Positions 6,965-15,650 of a stretch of DNA of 32,067 bases are shown piece by piece. The DNA is from CAZKDV01 sp964551645 (GTDB lineage: Bacteria > Bacteroidota > Bacteroidia > Bacteroidales > DTU049). The notes under the pieces are model-generated. The model made no database searches, was not told the origin of the DNA, and saw nothing but the letters and a program-made list of their open reading frames with translations. The stretch is from contig CAZKDV010000016.1 of NCBI GenBank assembly GCA_964551645.1, positions 1-32,067 on the forward strand. The letters run 5' to 3'. Position numbers and translations under genes: made by a program. Position 1 is the first letter of the stretch; every line of letters begins with the position of its first letter.

Positions 6965-9836
6965 TTAAGCTAATTAATGTAAAATTTTTACAAATATCTA
7001 TATAATCGCAATATTTGCAGTTTTCAATTGTATTAGTTCTTTCAAAAGGTTTGTTAATATCAAAAATTTCATTGAACATTTGCTTCATATATTCTTTATA
7101 TCTTTCAAATAATTCAGCTGATATATTTTCACTTTGTGTTTGCAACAATTCTTTAAAAATAGGTTTTGAGCTTTTCAAACCAATAATTCCTGCTTTGGGA
7201 ATATTGTGGTTTATTGAATATGCTGCTTTGTTTGATAATTCATATAATAACAGATAGAAAAGTAATTGAAATTGTTGGTTGTTTAATTTAGAAAAATCAT
7301 AATTATCAATAGAAAAATTTTTGTTGCTTAATAGGGTCAGCGAATCCACTTTGCCAGTTTTAAAATCTATTAATCTGATTTCATTATTGACGGTATCAAT
7401 CCTATCAATTTTCCCCATTATATTAATTGAGATTCCAAATACATCAGAAAATACTGCTTCGTACTTTCCTTCAATATTAATTATTTTGAGTGTATTATTA
7501 GATATAATATTAGAATCGGCTTCAAGTTGGTTTTGAATAAATTTTTCGGCTATTTTAGCGATTAATAAATTTTTTCCTTCTTTAATATTGCCTCCAAAAT
7601 ATAGTTCTGCAAAGGCTTTTTCTAATTGTGAATTGATTTTATTTTTGAAAATCGAAATATCGTTATTGTCTATTGTATTATTTATTTTTTTTGCATAAAA
7701 TTCTTCTAAAACATTATGTATGACGCTACCAAGTATGTTCATTTCCATACTTTCGCTAATATTATCTACAATTTTGTCTATTTTAGCAATATGCTTCAAA
7801 TAAAAACGAAAAGGACATTCAACATAATCCCACAGTCGCGAGTAGGAAAAACCTTTTTCGTTAATTTGTTTAAGTCTATCAATAGTATAATTAGTTTTAG
7901 GAATCTTATCGGTTTTAATAATATCACTATTGCTCGTTTCGTTTTCGATTTTAAGTACTTTATGAGTTAAGTTCCAATTTGCACCTGCTTTATCTTTCAA
8001 TTCATATAAAAGTTGCTTTATATATCTGCTCATTTCTTTTCCACTAATTATATCGGGTTCTGTATTATACAGTAACCAAATATTTTCAGCTCTCTGAATT
8101 AATCTGTAAAAGTAATAAGCATAAATACTGCTGTCATGTCCGAGCAATGGGAGTTTAAATTCTTTTCTGATATCATTGGGAATGAATGTATTGAGGAAAC
8201 GCCCACTTTTAGGCATAAATCCTTCATTCATGTTTAAGATAAATAAATTTTTGAAGTCTAAGCACCTAGTTTCCAACATTCCAATAATTTGCAAACCTTC
8301 CAAAGGTTCGCCTTCTAATGTAACTCTTGTTGAACTAGACAGTCGTGTGAATAAATATTCTAATGTATTGTTAGTTATAGGTATTTCATTTTGTTCTAAA
8401 TATTCTGTAATTAATTCTAACATATCAATTAATGAGTAGATAATGGAAATGTTAAACTCATCAATATTATCTTTGTATTTAATTATTTGTTCGAGTAATG
8501 ATTTGGCACAAACAACAAGTTCTTGAGGAGAAATAGCATCTGCAAATATTTTAGATATAATTTGGCTAAGACTCGTATTAACTTTATTGTTTAAACAAGT
8601 TTGAATAATTTCATTTGAAGAATATGTTGTTTTGTGTTGTTCTAATAGTCTTTTAATAATTGATTGAATGTGTTTATCGGAGTCTTCAAATATATAATTT
8701 ATAAAAGGATGTTGTAAAAAACGAATAATTTTTTTTACTTGAAATAATTTGCTTGTGTCTGATTTGTATGATTGTGTATGCAAGGTGAAAAATATATCAA
8801 CAAATTCGTAAGCAATAGATGAACTCAGAGGAAAGCCCATAGTAATATTTGTATTTTCAATATTTTTAGGGATACTTTCAATTATTGAATAAAGCATTGA
8901 TTCATCGCAAGGAACAACCGCAGTATTTACAAGATTTTGGCTTTGTGAACTTATTGTTTTTGCCAATTCTTGCATAGCATATTTTATTTGACTTAATGAA
9001 AGTGGTGATCCAACTATATGTATATTCTTTTTGCTGTGTAGTAAATTGTCTTCAATCCATTCTTGGGGTTTGCTATTAGGAATCAATTCTTTAAAATGTT
9101 TTCTTAAAAAATTTCCTGCTTCATGGTTTTGATCATTTACATAGGCTTCATCTGCGTCCCAAAACAATTGAGTGTTTCCGCCTGCTATAAAGTGTTTAAT
9201 AATGTGAAGTTCAGATTCGGTTAATGCATTAAATCCCGCAAATATATATTGATAATCTTTTTTGTGAAGACATATTTGTTCGGATTTTTCAGCTATATGT
9301 CTGAAAGCCATTCCATCATAAGCAATTTTTTGTTCATTTAGTATTTTTTTAAATTCATTATAATATTGTTTTAATGAATTGAAAAAATTTAAGTAGTCTT
9401 TTTCTTTAAGTGTTAGCTCTTCGCCTTCTAAATTCCACGCTTCTATTGCTTTAGCTTCAGTAAGAGTAGTAAAAATCTTGGAAGTATCAACCAAATAGTA
9501 ATCAATGTCATTAAAGTCAGATAACATAGTTTCTCCACTTGCAATAAATTTCTCTATACTATATTGTTCTGTTGATGTGTGTGTCCTTTGATATACTTTG
9601 TATAGTTCAAATAATAAAACTATAGAGTCTGCAGGTGTATATTCGCTTAATGAAAAAATAAAATCTTTAATGCTAAAACATTGAGGTGAAAATATTGGTG
9701 TTGTAATTTTTGATTGCAGTGCTTTGTGCAAAAATGTTATAGGTCTTCTGTTTGGAAAAATAACAATAGTTTTTAATAATTGTTCTTTGTCAAACTTCAA
9801 AAGGTAGTCAGCTATTTTATTGATAAAAGAACTCAT
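6945..9836 (-). CDS. AddB-like PD-(D/E)XK nuclease with Fe-S cysteines
   Basis: A 963-aa protein resembling the nuclease/inactive-helicase subunit of AddAB-type DNA end-processing enzymes. The C-terminal third shows the RecB-family nuclease: LGSVIHNVLEEFY (702-714), GKIDRID (Asp811), LIDFKTGK (Asp824, Lys826) and the QxxxxxY motif (855-861). Cys674 together with Cys940, Cys943 and Cys949 matches the split four-cysteine set that holds a 4Fe-4S cluster in AddB. The N-terminal helicase fold lacks a GxGKT loop (it reads VIFPNRRP at 25-32), as expected of an inactive UvrD-like domain. An AddA (UvrD-like) helicase partner would be needed but is not adjacent. It begins 6 bp after the nucleotidyltransferase ends, so the two are probably cotranscribed. 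Confidence 0.87.
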   Translation of the reverse strand: MSSFINKIADYLLKFDKEQLLKTIVIFPNRRPITFLHKALQSKITTPIFSPQCFSIKDFIFSLSEYTPADSIVLLFELYKVYQRTHTSTEQYSIEKFIASGETMLSDFNDIDYYLVDTSKIFTTLTEAKAIEAWNLEGEELTLKEKDYLNFFNSLKQYYNEFKKILNEQKIAYDGMAFRHIAEKSEQICLHKKDYQYIFAGFNALTESELHIIKHFIAGGNTQLFWDADEAYVNDQNHEAGNFLRKHFKELIPNSKPQEWIEDNLLHSKKNIHIVGSPLSLSQIKYAMQELAKTISSQSQNLVNTAVVPCDESMLYSIIESIPKNIENTNITMGFPLSSSIAYEFVDIFFTLHTQSYKSDTSKLFQVKKIIRFLQHPFINYIFEDSDKHIQSIIKRLLEQHKTTYSSNEIIQTCLNNKVNTSLSQIISKIFADAISPQELVVCAKSLLEQIIKYKDNIDEFNISIIYSLIDMLELITEYLEQNEIPITNNTLEYLFTRLSSSTRVTLEGEPLEGLQIIGMLETRCLDFKNLFILNMNEGFMPKSGRFLNTFIPNDIRKEFKLPLLGHDSSIYAYYFYRLIQRAENIWLLYNTEPDIISGKEMSRYIKQLLYELKDKAGANWNLTHKVLKIENETSNSDIIKTDKIPKTNYTIDRLKQINEKGFSYSRLWDYVECPFRFYLKHIAKIDKIVDNISESMEMNILGSVIHNVLEEFYAKKINNTIDNNDISIFKNKINSQLEKAFAELYFGGNIKEGKNLLIAKIAEKFIQNQLEADSNIISNNTLKIINIEGKYEAVFSDVFGISINIMGKIDRIDTVNNEIRLIDFKTGKVDSLTLLSNKNFSIDNYDFSKLNNQQFQLLFYLLLYELSNKAAYSINHNIPKAGIIGLKSSKPIFKELLQTQSENISAELFERYKEYMKQMFNEIFDINKPFERTNTIENCKYCDYIDICKNFTLISLNENEEN

Positions 9837-9842
9837 GTTTTT

Positions 9843-10589
9843 TTAATTGTGGCTTTCAATCATGATATTTGCAATTTTTTCTGCTTCTATTATGTTTTCA
9901 GGTTTTCCGACATCAATCCAATAATCGTTATTATGCACAAATTTACCAATTTTATTGTCTTTAGCCAATTCTAAATATAAATCTGTAATTGAATACACAG
10001 ATTGTTTGTGCATTTTTGAGAATATTGATTTATTGATGACATGAATGCCGCTAAATGCGTATGGATTTAGTTGTTCGTTAGAAAATATTTCTTCTTTTTT
10101 TGTTTTTAAATTAATGCGACCTTTTAAATATCCGTCATCGTTGAATAACAAGTATCTTTGTGTTTCTCGTTGTCTTACAGCAAGAGTTGCAATGTTTGCT
10201 GATTGTATGTGTTCATTCCATAGTTGATTTAAGTTGATTGTTGAAATAATATCAACATTGTGTAAAAGAATGTTGTCTGCGTTTTCAAAAAAATGTCTTG
10301 CTTTGTATAGTCCGCCCCCCGTATCAAGGAGCAATTGTGTCTCATCAGACAGTTGAAGGTTAAGTTCTGGAAGTTTTAGGGTGTTAAGATAGTTTTTAAT
10401 AAGTTCTGCATGATGGTGAATGTTTATTACTATATTTTTGAAACCAAGTTTTTTTAATTTCCAAATAATATGAAAAATTAGAGGTTTGCCTGATATACTA
10501 AGAAGTGCTTTAGGTGTAGTTTGTGAAATTTCACCTAATCTTGTGCCTAATCCTGCTGCAAAAATCATTGCATATTTTTCCATAATCAT
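9843..10589 (-). CDS. Sugar-phosphate nucleotidyltransferase (MurU/GlmU-N-like)
   Basis: A NDP-sugar pyrophosphorylase of about 248 aa. The N-terminal signature is MIFAAGLGTRLGEISQTTPKALLSISGKPLI, split here as AAGLGTRL (nucleotide-binding loop) and PKALLSISGKPL. Further on are a metal-site Asp in LLHNVDII and the WIDVGKPENIIEAEKI ending common in the family. It joins a nucleoside triphosphate to a sugar 1-phosphate, but the sugar cannot be decided. MurU-type enzymes in Bacteroidota are often paired with an AmgK-like kinase, and no kinase gene is present here. ATG 10589 overlaps the DUF6125 stop as ATGA, a classical translational coupling. ATG 10583 is two codons downstream, and a longer frame from 10616 is unlikely. 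Confidence 0.85.
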   Translation of the reverse strand: MIMEKYAMIFAAGLGTRLGEISQTTPKALLSISGKPLIFHIIWKLKKLGFKNIVINIHHHAELIKNYLNTLKLPELNLQLSDETQLLLDTGGGLYKARHFFENADNILLHNVDIISTINLNQLWNEHIQSANIATLAVRQRETQRYLLFNDDGYLKGRINLKTKKEEIFSNEQLNPYAFSGIHVINKSIFSKMHKQSVYSITDLYLELAKDNKIGKFVHNNDYWIDVGKPENIIEAEKIANIMIESHN

Positions 10590-11314
10590 TGTTTTATTGA
10601 GAATTTCCAAGCACAATAAAAGTTTTCTGAATGTGTGTCAGGAGGGCAAGCAATACAGTCTGTGTGTATGTTATCATCAATAGCTTGAGCAAAGCTTGTG
10701 TATTCGACTAATCCTGCAGATTTACAAGGATATTTATCCAATTCTTTTCTTTCTCGTGCCATCTGTACTCTACATTCGTTCATGTAAAAAGAAAAACTGT
10801 TTGTATCATGTTCAACAATTGATTGTTTGTTAATAAAGGCATATAATCTATATTGCAAGGCTTGCTTTAATCCTTCAAGTCCTTGTTTTCTATCATTTTT
10901 CAAAAAATCTTGTATAGCATGAGCTTCGTATGGTGAAAAATTTGCCCAACAAGAGTCGTTGCACCTTTTGGCTTCAAGCATCCCTTTTGATAACTCTATT
11001 TCTTGAAACCATATACCATCATTTGCTAACCAATTAATTGACAGGGCTTTTAGTAATTGTATTTTTTTATTTCTATCAAATTTGAGAATATAGTTTTTAT
11101 CTATATTGTCTATGAAGTCAAATGTTTTAATTAACCGATTTTTCTGATTTTCAAAACTTTTTTTATAAACCTTTTGTAATATTTTGTAAGCTAATTGTCG
11201 CCCATACTGGTGTTGTGCTTCATTAAACCACATTGAATGGTGAATAATAGTTCGATGATATAAGTCTAATATTAGTTCATCAAGTTTCTGGTTGTCTAAA
11301 TGTTGTAAAATCAT
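10586..11314 (-). CDS. DUF6125-like cysteine-rich protein, unknown function
   Basis: A 242-aa soluble protein from ATG 11314. The frame stays open to ATG 11371, but those extra 19 codons would lie on the terminator hairpin of the upstream gene. Two related segments are visible: HHSMWFNEAQHQYGRQLAYKI (split as MWFNEAQHQYG, 28-38) and NDGIWFQEIELSKG (98-111), suggesting an internal duplication. Cysteines lie at 118, 122, 181, 197, 220, 223 and 234, with a CNDSC pair and a C-terminal CIACPPDTHSENFYCAW motif. I recognise this pattern as the DUF6125 family, related to L-2-amino-thiazoline-carboxylate hydrolase-like proteins, but no reaction is established for it here. The cysteine arrangement could bind a metal; that is inference. 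It is the first gene of a four-gene minus-strand cluster. Confidence 0.78.
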   Translation of the reverse strand: MILQHLDNQKLDELILDLYHRTIIHHSMWFNEAQHQYGRQLAYKILQKVYKKSFENQKNRLIKTFDFIDNIDKNYILKFDRNKKIQLLKALSINWLANDGIWFQEIELSKGMLEAKRCNDSCWANFSPYEAHAIQDFLKNDRKQGLEGLKQALQYRLYAFINKQSIVEHDTNSFSFYMNECRVQMARERKELDKYPCKSAGLVEYTSFAQAIDDNIHTDCIACPPDTHSENFYCAWKFSIKQ

Positions 11315-11327
11315 CGGGTTTTTGGTT

Positions 11328-11366
11328 AAAAAAAAACAGAAGTTACAAATTGCAACTTCTGTTTTT
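11328..11366 (-). terminator. Intrinsic terminator after the T9SS cargo gene
   Basis: Arms AAAAACAGAAGTT (11332-11344) and AACTTCTGTTTTT (11354-11366) form a perfect 13-bp stem with a 9-nt loop. Read on the minus strand, a run of nine T follows (complement of 11328-11336). This is a classical Rho-independent terminator 18 bp after the stop of the 874-aa gene. Its symmetric A/T flanks make it potentially bidirectional. Confidence 0.88.
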
Positions 11367-11383
11367 ATCATTATTGAAATAAA

Positions 11384-14008
11384 TTATTTAGAAATAATTA
11401 TTTGTTTATTTGCTATTCCTTTTTCTGTAATAATTTGAACAATGTAAAGTCCGTTTTGCAAATGAGCAACATCCATAATATATCCAAAAGCGTTTACATC
11501 AGATGAATATACTACTTGTCCAAGAGTATTAACAATTTCTATGGTGTTTATGACATCATCAGAAACAACTTTAACGAGGTCTTTAGCAGGATTGGGATAT
11601 ACTGTAATGTTTTGAGTTTCGTTTTCATTGATAGATGTAGTAGGTTCTATTTTAATGTCATCTAAAAGAAGGTAGTACATATTTGGATTACTATAAACAT
11701 GCCAACCGATATAATATATTCCATCGTTAGCAACTTGAAATTCAGTTTTGCTAAGTGTGTAATCTAAATTACTAATAACACCCAAATTTTTAATTACTTT
11801 TGTCATAGCTTCTGGTGTTTGTTCAGTCCCAATAGCAACTTTTAGTTTTTCAGGGAATGCTGTACTTCCAAATTCACCTACTCTATGCCAAAAAGATAGG
11901 CTATAAGATTCTTCTGCTTTTAATTCAATACAAGTTGAAATTATCCAATCATTTGCTGGTGTAACTTCATCTGTATTATATAAATATATTGCAAATTGAG
12001 AACCGGAGTGTGCGAATGAGCTTCCGCTATCAATTGTCCATGATACATTGTCATTGTTATCATCAAATACTCTCCAATTGCTAAAATCATCAGTTGATTC
12101 AAAATCCATACTGTATGGAATACTTTCATTAGGGTAATGCATAAATGATTTTATTTTGCAGTCGTTAGTAATATTATCATCATTTTCAAGGTGAGTGCAA
12201 GCAACAACAGTATATTTGCCAACTATAGTCGGGTCAATTAATTCTGAAAATGTATATTCATAAGTTTCTCCAGAGGCGATTGTTACATTAATAACTTCAA
12301 AAATAGGATCATTGTCATTAACTGTATATGATACCGTAATATTTTCTTGATCGTTTTTACCAAAGTTTTTAATTCCGATTGTTACTTCTTGTTTTTCTGA
12401 TAAGCCACAACCAGATTTAAAAGTGGAAATTGATGTAACATAAATATCATTTTCGGGTACTTCATAAGTATAAGGTATAGCAAAACCTGTTATTTCGCAG
12501 CCAAAGTTGGAGATAATTTCTACTTCTCCAGTTAAAACATCAATTGTAGCAAAGAAACCACCGATTGAGCTTGAATATAATGTTCCGTATAAAATATCAA
12601 AATCTCGGTCAAATGCAATATCTTGTGCATAATTTAAGTCAACTCCAAGCGGTCCAACAACAGTGCCTGCACCAGTTTCTTTATTGATTTTTACTAATTC
12701 GTCAGAAAGTGTAATGCCATATAGTTCACCACTATTATTGCACGCAATTCCAATAACTATTGCATCAGTGATGTTTCCAATTAAAGTTACAGCACCAGTG
12801 TACATATTTGCTTCGTAGAGTGTGCTGTTGCTACCCCCATAAGCGGAAACGAACATTGTTGAGCTTGTAACATCATAAGTTAATCCAGTGCAGCTCTCTA
12901 ATCCTGTACTTCCAATAATTGTTTTATTTCCATTTTCTTTGTTAATTATATACACTTTACCAGTGCTAGTAATGCCATACCAATCATCATTAATAAAATC
13001 AGCTCCTGCTATAAAATCACTATCATCACTTGCAATGCTTGATAGAAGACCACCTGGAATTAATACATTAACAGGACCATCAGGAATTGTGTTAGTTGGG
13101 TCATAAGCATTCCACGCATAAGCATTTTTAATTTCCATAACATTAATGCTATATTCTAAAGTATTATTGCTATTATCTTCATCATCTTCAGTAATTGCAA
13201 ATTTTGCTAAAAAAGAACCGTTTTCAGTAATCCAATCCTTTTCAAATGTATATTGCATTTCTGTATTAGCTAATAATTCAATATCATCAGATGTAGTATT
13301 ATATACTTCTGTTTCATCTTCTGTTATGGTTAAATTTATATGGAAAACCTGTGTTTTTGAGCCATTATTCTTTATAGTAACTTCAGGAGAGACAGTTACT
13401 CCAAGATCATAAAAAACAATAATGTTTGAGTTTAAAAGTGCAATGTCATTTTCATAGGCTTGAAGAATAGTACAATTTCCATTTAGAGTATGTGGATCTT
13501 CTCCGTATCCATCACCAAAAATTGAATATTCAACTTCTTGGTTATCTGTTATTTCTCCAATTTCAACAGCAACAGTAAAATTGTATGTTCCGGGAGCTAT
13601 AGCACCGCAATTTGATTGTTCTTCAATTTCACCCCAAACAACAGTTTGTCCGGTAATATCTTGTAGTTGTAAGTTTGTTTCAACGCAACCATTAGAAGCT
13701 GTAAGTGGATTACTAGTGCCTTCTGATAAAGGTTTCATTCCTTCAGGAAATGTCATTGAAACACCATCAATGTATTCAAGGTCGGAACTTGAATATGTGA
13801 ATACAAATTCTAAAGACATAATGCTTTCAGCAATGTATCTAGTTTTGCATTGTATTTCTCCTGAAGTCAAACTCTTTTCAGTAAAAGATGTTTGATACAT
13901 TTGTTTAGTAGGACGCTGGGTACTTTTTTTTGCAGTAAGAAATTCTTGCGCGAAAATTCCATTAGTTAAAAGGAACAAACCAATGATCAATGATAAAGTT
14001 TTTTTCAT
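11384..14008 (-). CDS. Secreted T9SS cargo with choice-of-anchor J domain
   Basis: An 874-aa exported protein. The signal peptide is MKKTLSLIIGLFLLTNGIFAQ. The middle (about 320-510) has repeated strands such as YGITSTGKVYIIN and LYGITLSDELVKINK, resembling a beta-propeller or DUF4394-type repeat. Before and after it are CARDB-like Ig-type segments (VTIKNNGSKTQVFHI, VTIGIKNFGKNDQENI). Residues 629-788 form a choice-of-anchor J / jelly-roll domain (SMDFESTDDFSNW to YLLLDDIKIE). Residues 801-874 are a type A T9SS sorting domain starting VYPNPAKD and ending NKQIIISK, which directs export through the outer membrane and surface attachment. Function is unknown; an adhesin or carbohydrate-interacting surface protein is plausible. 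It is a single-gene unit with its own -7 element and terminator. Confidence 0.88.
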   Translation of the reverse strand: MKKTLSLIIGLFLLTNGIFAQEFLTAKKSTQRPTKQMYQTSFTEKSLTSGEIQCKTRYIAESIMSLEFVFTYSSSDLEYIDGVSMTFPEGMKPLSEGTSNPLTASNGCVETNLQLQDITGQTVVWGEIEEQSNCGAIAPGTYNFTVAVEIGEITDNQEVEYSIFGDGYGEDPHTLNGNCTILQAYENDIALLNSNIIVFYDLGVTVSPEVTIKNNGSKTQVFHINLTITEDETEVYNTTSDDIELLANTEMQYTFEKDWITENGSFLAKFAITEDDEDNSNNTLEYSINVMEIKNAYAWNAYDPTNTIPDGPVNVLIPGGLLSSIASDDSDFIAGADFINDDWYGITSTGKVYIINKENGNKTIIGSTGLESCTGLTYDVTSSTMFVSAYGGSNSTLYEANMYTGAVTLIGNITDAIVIGIACNNSGELYGITLSDELVKINKETGAGTVVGPLGVDLNYAQDIAFDRDFDILYGTLYSSSIGGFFATIDVLTGEVEIISNFGCEITGFAIPYTYEVPENDIYVTSISTFKSGCGLSEKQEVTIGIKNFGKNDQENITVSYTVNDNDPIFEVINVTIASGETYEYTFSELIDPTIVGKYTVVACTHLENDDNITNDCKIKSFMHYPNESIPYSMDFESTDDFSNWRVFDDNNDNVSWTIDSGSSFAHSGSQFAIYLYNTDEVTPANDWIISTCIELKAEESYSLSFWHRVGEFGSTAFPEKLKVAIGTEQTPEAMTKVIKNLGVISNLDYTLSKTEFQVANDGIYYIGWHVYSNPNMYYLLLDDIKIEPTTSINENETQNITVYPNPAKDLVKVVSDDVINTIEIVNTLGQVVYSSDVNAFGYIMDVAHLQNGLYIVQIITEKGIANKQIIISK

Positions 14009-14031
14009 AATAAAATATATTAAAATTTGTA

Positions 14032-14039
14032 CAAATGTA
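14032..14039 (-). promoter_or_regulatory. -7 element for the 874-aa T9SS cargo gene
   Basis: The minus strand reads TACATTTG, matching the Bacteroidota -7 consensus TAnnTTTG, 23 bp upstream of the start codon. No TTTG is seen at the expected -33 distance. It overlaps a 12-bp palindrome ATTTGTACAAAT (14025-14036). Confidence 0.5.
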
Positions 14040-14091
14040 AAACTTTTTATTGAGTTTACATTTTAAGATTAAATATTTTTTTAAATTAATG

Positions 14092-14099
14092 TATATTTG
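14092..14099 (+). promoter_or_regulatory. -7 element for guaA
   Basis: TATATTTG matches TAnnTTTG and lies 23 bp upstream of the guaA ATG, giving a leader of roughly 18 nt. The -33 region is purely A/T without a TTG. No purine riboswitch-like structure was seen in this 114-bp divergent intergenic region. Confidence 0.5.
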
Positions 14100-14122
14100 C
14101 AAAAACAGAATATTATTTAAAA

Positions 14123-15640
14123 ATGATTCAGATTTACGACTTCGGGTCACAATACACTCAGCTAATAGCCAGACGAATAAGAGAATTAAATGTTTATTGC
14201 GAGATTATTCCATTTCAAAAATTTCCTCAATTAAATGAAAATGTAAAAGGCATAATTTTATCAGGAAGTCCGTTTTCAGTATTAGATGAAAACGCTCCTA
14301 TGATAAACATGAATGAAGTTTTAGGAAAAGTTCCCATTTTGGGTATTTGCTATGGCGCTCAATTATATGCACATCTTCATGGTGGTAAAGTTTCAAAAAC
14401 TGTAGCCAGAGAATATGGAAGAGCTAATTTGTTAAATATTATTAATAATGAGTTATTAAAAGGGATACCTATAAACTCTAAAGTATGGATGTCTCATGGA
14501 GATACAATAAAAGAGTTACCTGAAAATTGTGAAATAATTTGCACTACAACCAATATTCCTATTGCAGCTTACATTGATAAAGTATCTCAATTTTTTGGAG
14601 TTCAATTTCACCCCGAAGTTTATCATTCTGAGCATGGGAAAATTTTATTACACAATTTTGTTGTAGAAATTTGTGGCATCTCTCAAAACTGGACTCCAGA
14701 ATCATTTGTCAAAGCAACAGTTGAGCAACTAAAATCTGAATTAAAAGACAAAAAAGTTTTAATAGGATTATCTGGTGGTGTAGATTCAACTGTAGCAGCA
14801 GTTTTGTTACATAATGCAATTAAGGAAAACCTATATTGTATCTTTGTGGATAATGGTCTTTTGCGTAAAAATGAATTTGAAACTGTTTTAGATTCATATA
14901 AGCACATGGGACTTAATATCATAGGAGTTAAAGCTGAAAATGAATTTATTGATGAACTTAAAGGTGTTGTTGATCCTGAAAAGAAACGCAAAATTATTGG
15001 CAGAGTTTTTATCGAAATATTTGAAAGAGAAGCTAAAAAGCTTAAAGATATAGAATACTTAGCTCAAGGTACAATATATCCTGATGTTATTGAATCGGTT
15101 TCAGTTAATGGACCATCAGTAACCATCAAATCACATCATAATGTAGGTGGGTTGCCAGAAATTATGAAACTTAAAGTTGTTGAGCCTTTACGCTCATTGT
15201 TTAAAGATGAAGTAAGAAAGGTTGGTGAAAAACTTGAAATTCCTGATAATATATTAAACCGACATCCGTTTCCGGGACCTGGTTTAGGCATTAGAGTTAT
15301 GAGTGATATTACAAAAGAAAAATTGGACATACTTCGTGAAGCGGATAAGATTTTCATTGAAGGACTGAAAACACATAATTTGTATGATAAAGTGTGGCAA
15401 GCGTTTGTGGTTTTACTTCCTGTACAATCGGTTGGCGTGATGGGTGATGAAAGAACTTATGAAAATGTAGTTGCTTTAAGATCTGTTGGCTCAACTGATG
15501 GAATGACAGCTGATTGGAGTCATTTGCCTTATGAATTTTTAGGCGAAATCTCGAATGAAATAATAAATAAAGTTAAAGGGATTAATAGAGTCGTTTATGA
15601 TATTAGCTCTAAACCACCTGCAACTATTGAATGGGAATAA
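14123..15640 (+). CDS. guaA: GMP synthase (glutamine-hydrolysing)
   Basis: A 505-aa cytosolic enzyme that converts XMP, glutamine and ATP to GMP. The N-terminal class I glutamine amidotransferase has the nucleophile Cys76 in GICYGAQ and the His-x-Glu of VQFHPEVYHS. The ATP pyrophosphatase domain follows with the P-loop LSGGVDST (about 218-225). The C-terminal GMP synthase dimerisation domain ends SKPPATIEWE, the conserved terminus. Length and domain order are normal. The LysM/periplasmic-binding gene starts 10 bp after the stop, so the two are likely cotranscribed although their functions differ. Confidence 0.97.
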   Translation: MIQIYDFGSQYTQLIARRIRELNVYCEIIPFQKFPQLNENVKGIILSGSPFSVLDENAPMINMNEVLGKVPILGICYGAQLYAHLHGGKVSKTVAREYGRANLLNIINNELLKGIPINSKVWMSHGDTIKELPENCEIICTTTNIPIAAYIDKVSQFFGVQFHPEVYHSEHGKILLHNFVVEICGISQNWTPESFVKATVEQLKSELKDKKVLIGLSGGVDSTVAAVLLHNAIKENLYCIFVDNGLLRKNEFETVLDSYKHMGLNIIGVKAENEFIDELKGVVDPEKKRKIIGRVFIEIFEREAKKLKDIEYLAQGTIYPDVIESVSVNGPSVTIKSHHNVGGLPEIMKLKVVEPLRSLFKDEVRKVGEKLEIPDNILNRHPFPGPGLGIRVMSDITKEKLDILREADKIFIEGLKTHNLYDKVWQAFVVLLPVQSVGVMGDERTYENVVALRSVGSTDGMTADWSHLPYEFLGEISNEIINKVKGINRVVYDISSKPPATIEWE

Positions 15641-15650
15641 ATTAAAAAAA

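Noticed and set aside
12888..13895. Several 70-100 codon plus-strand frames antisense to the T9SS cargo gene
   Set aside because: They follow the codon structure of the minus-strand gene, are Ser/Val-rich low-complexity translations and have no promoter or family signature.
14009..14122. Purine riboswitch upstream of guaA
   Set aside because: The 114-bp divergent region is very A/T-rich and shows no three-way-junction core; only -7-like promoter elements are visible.
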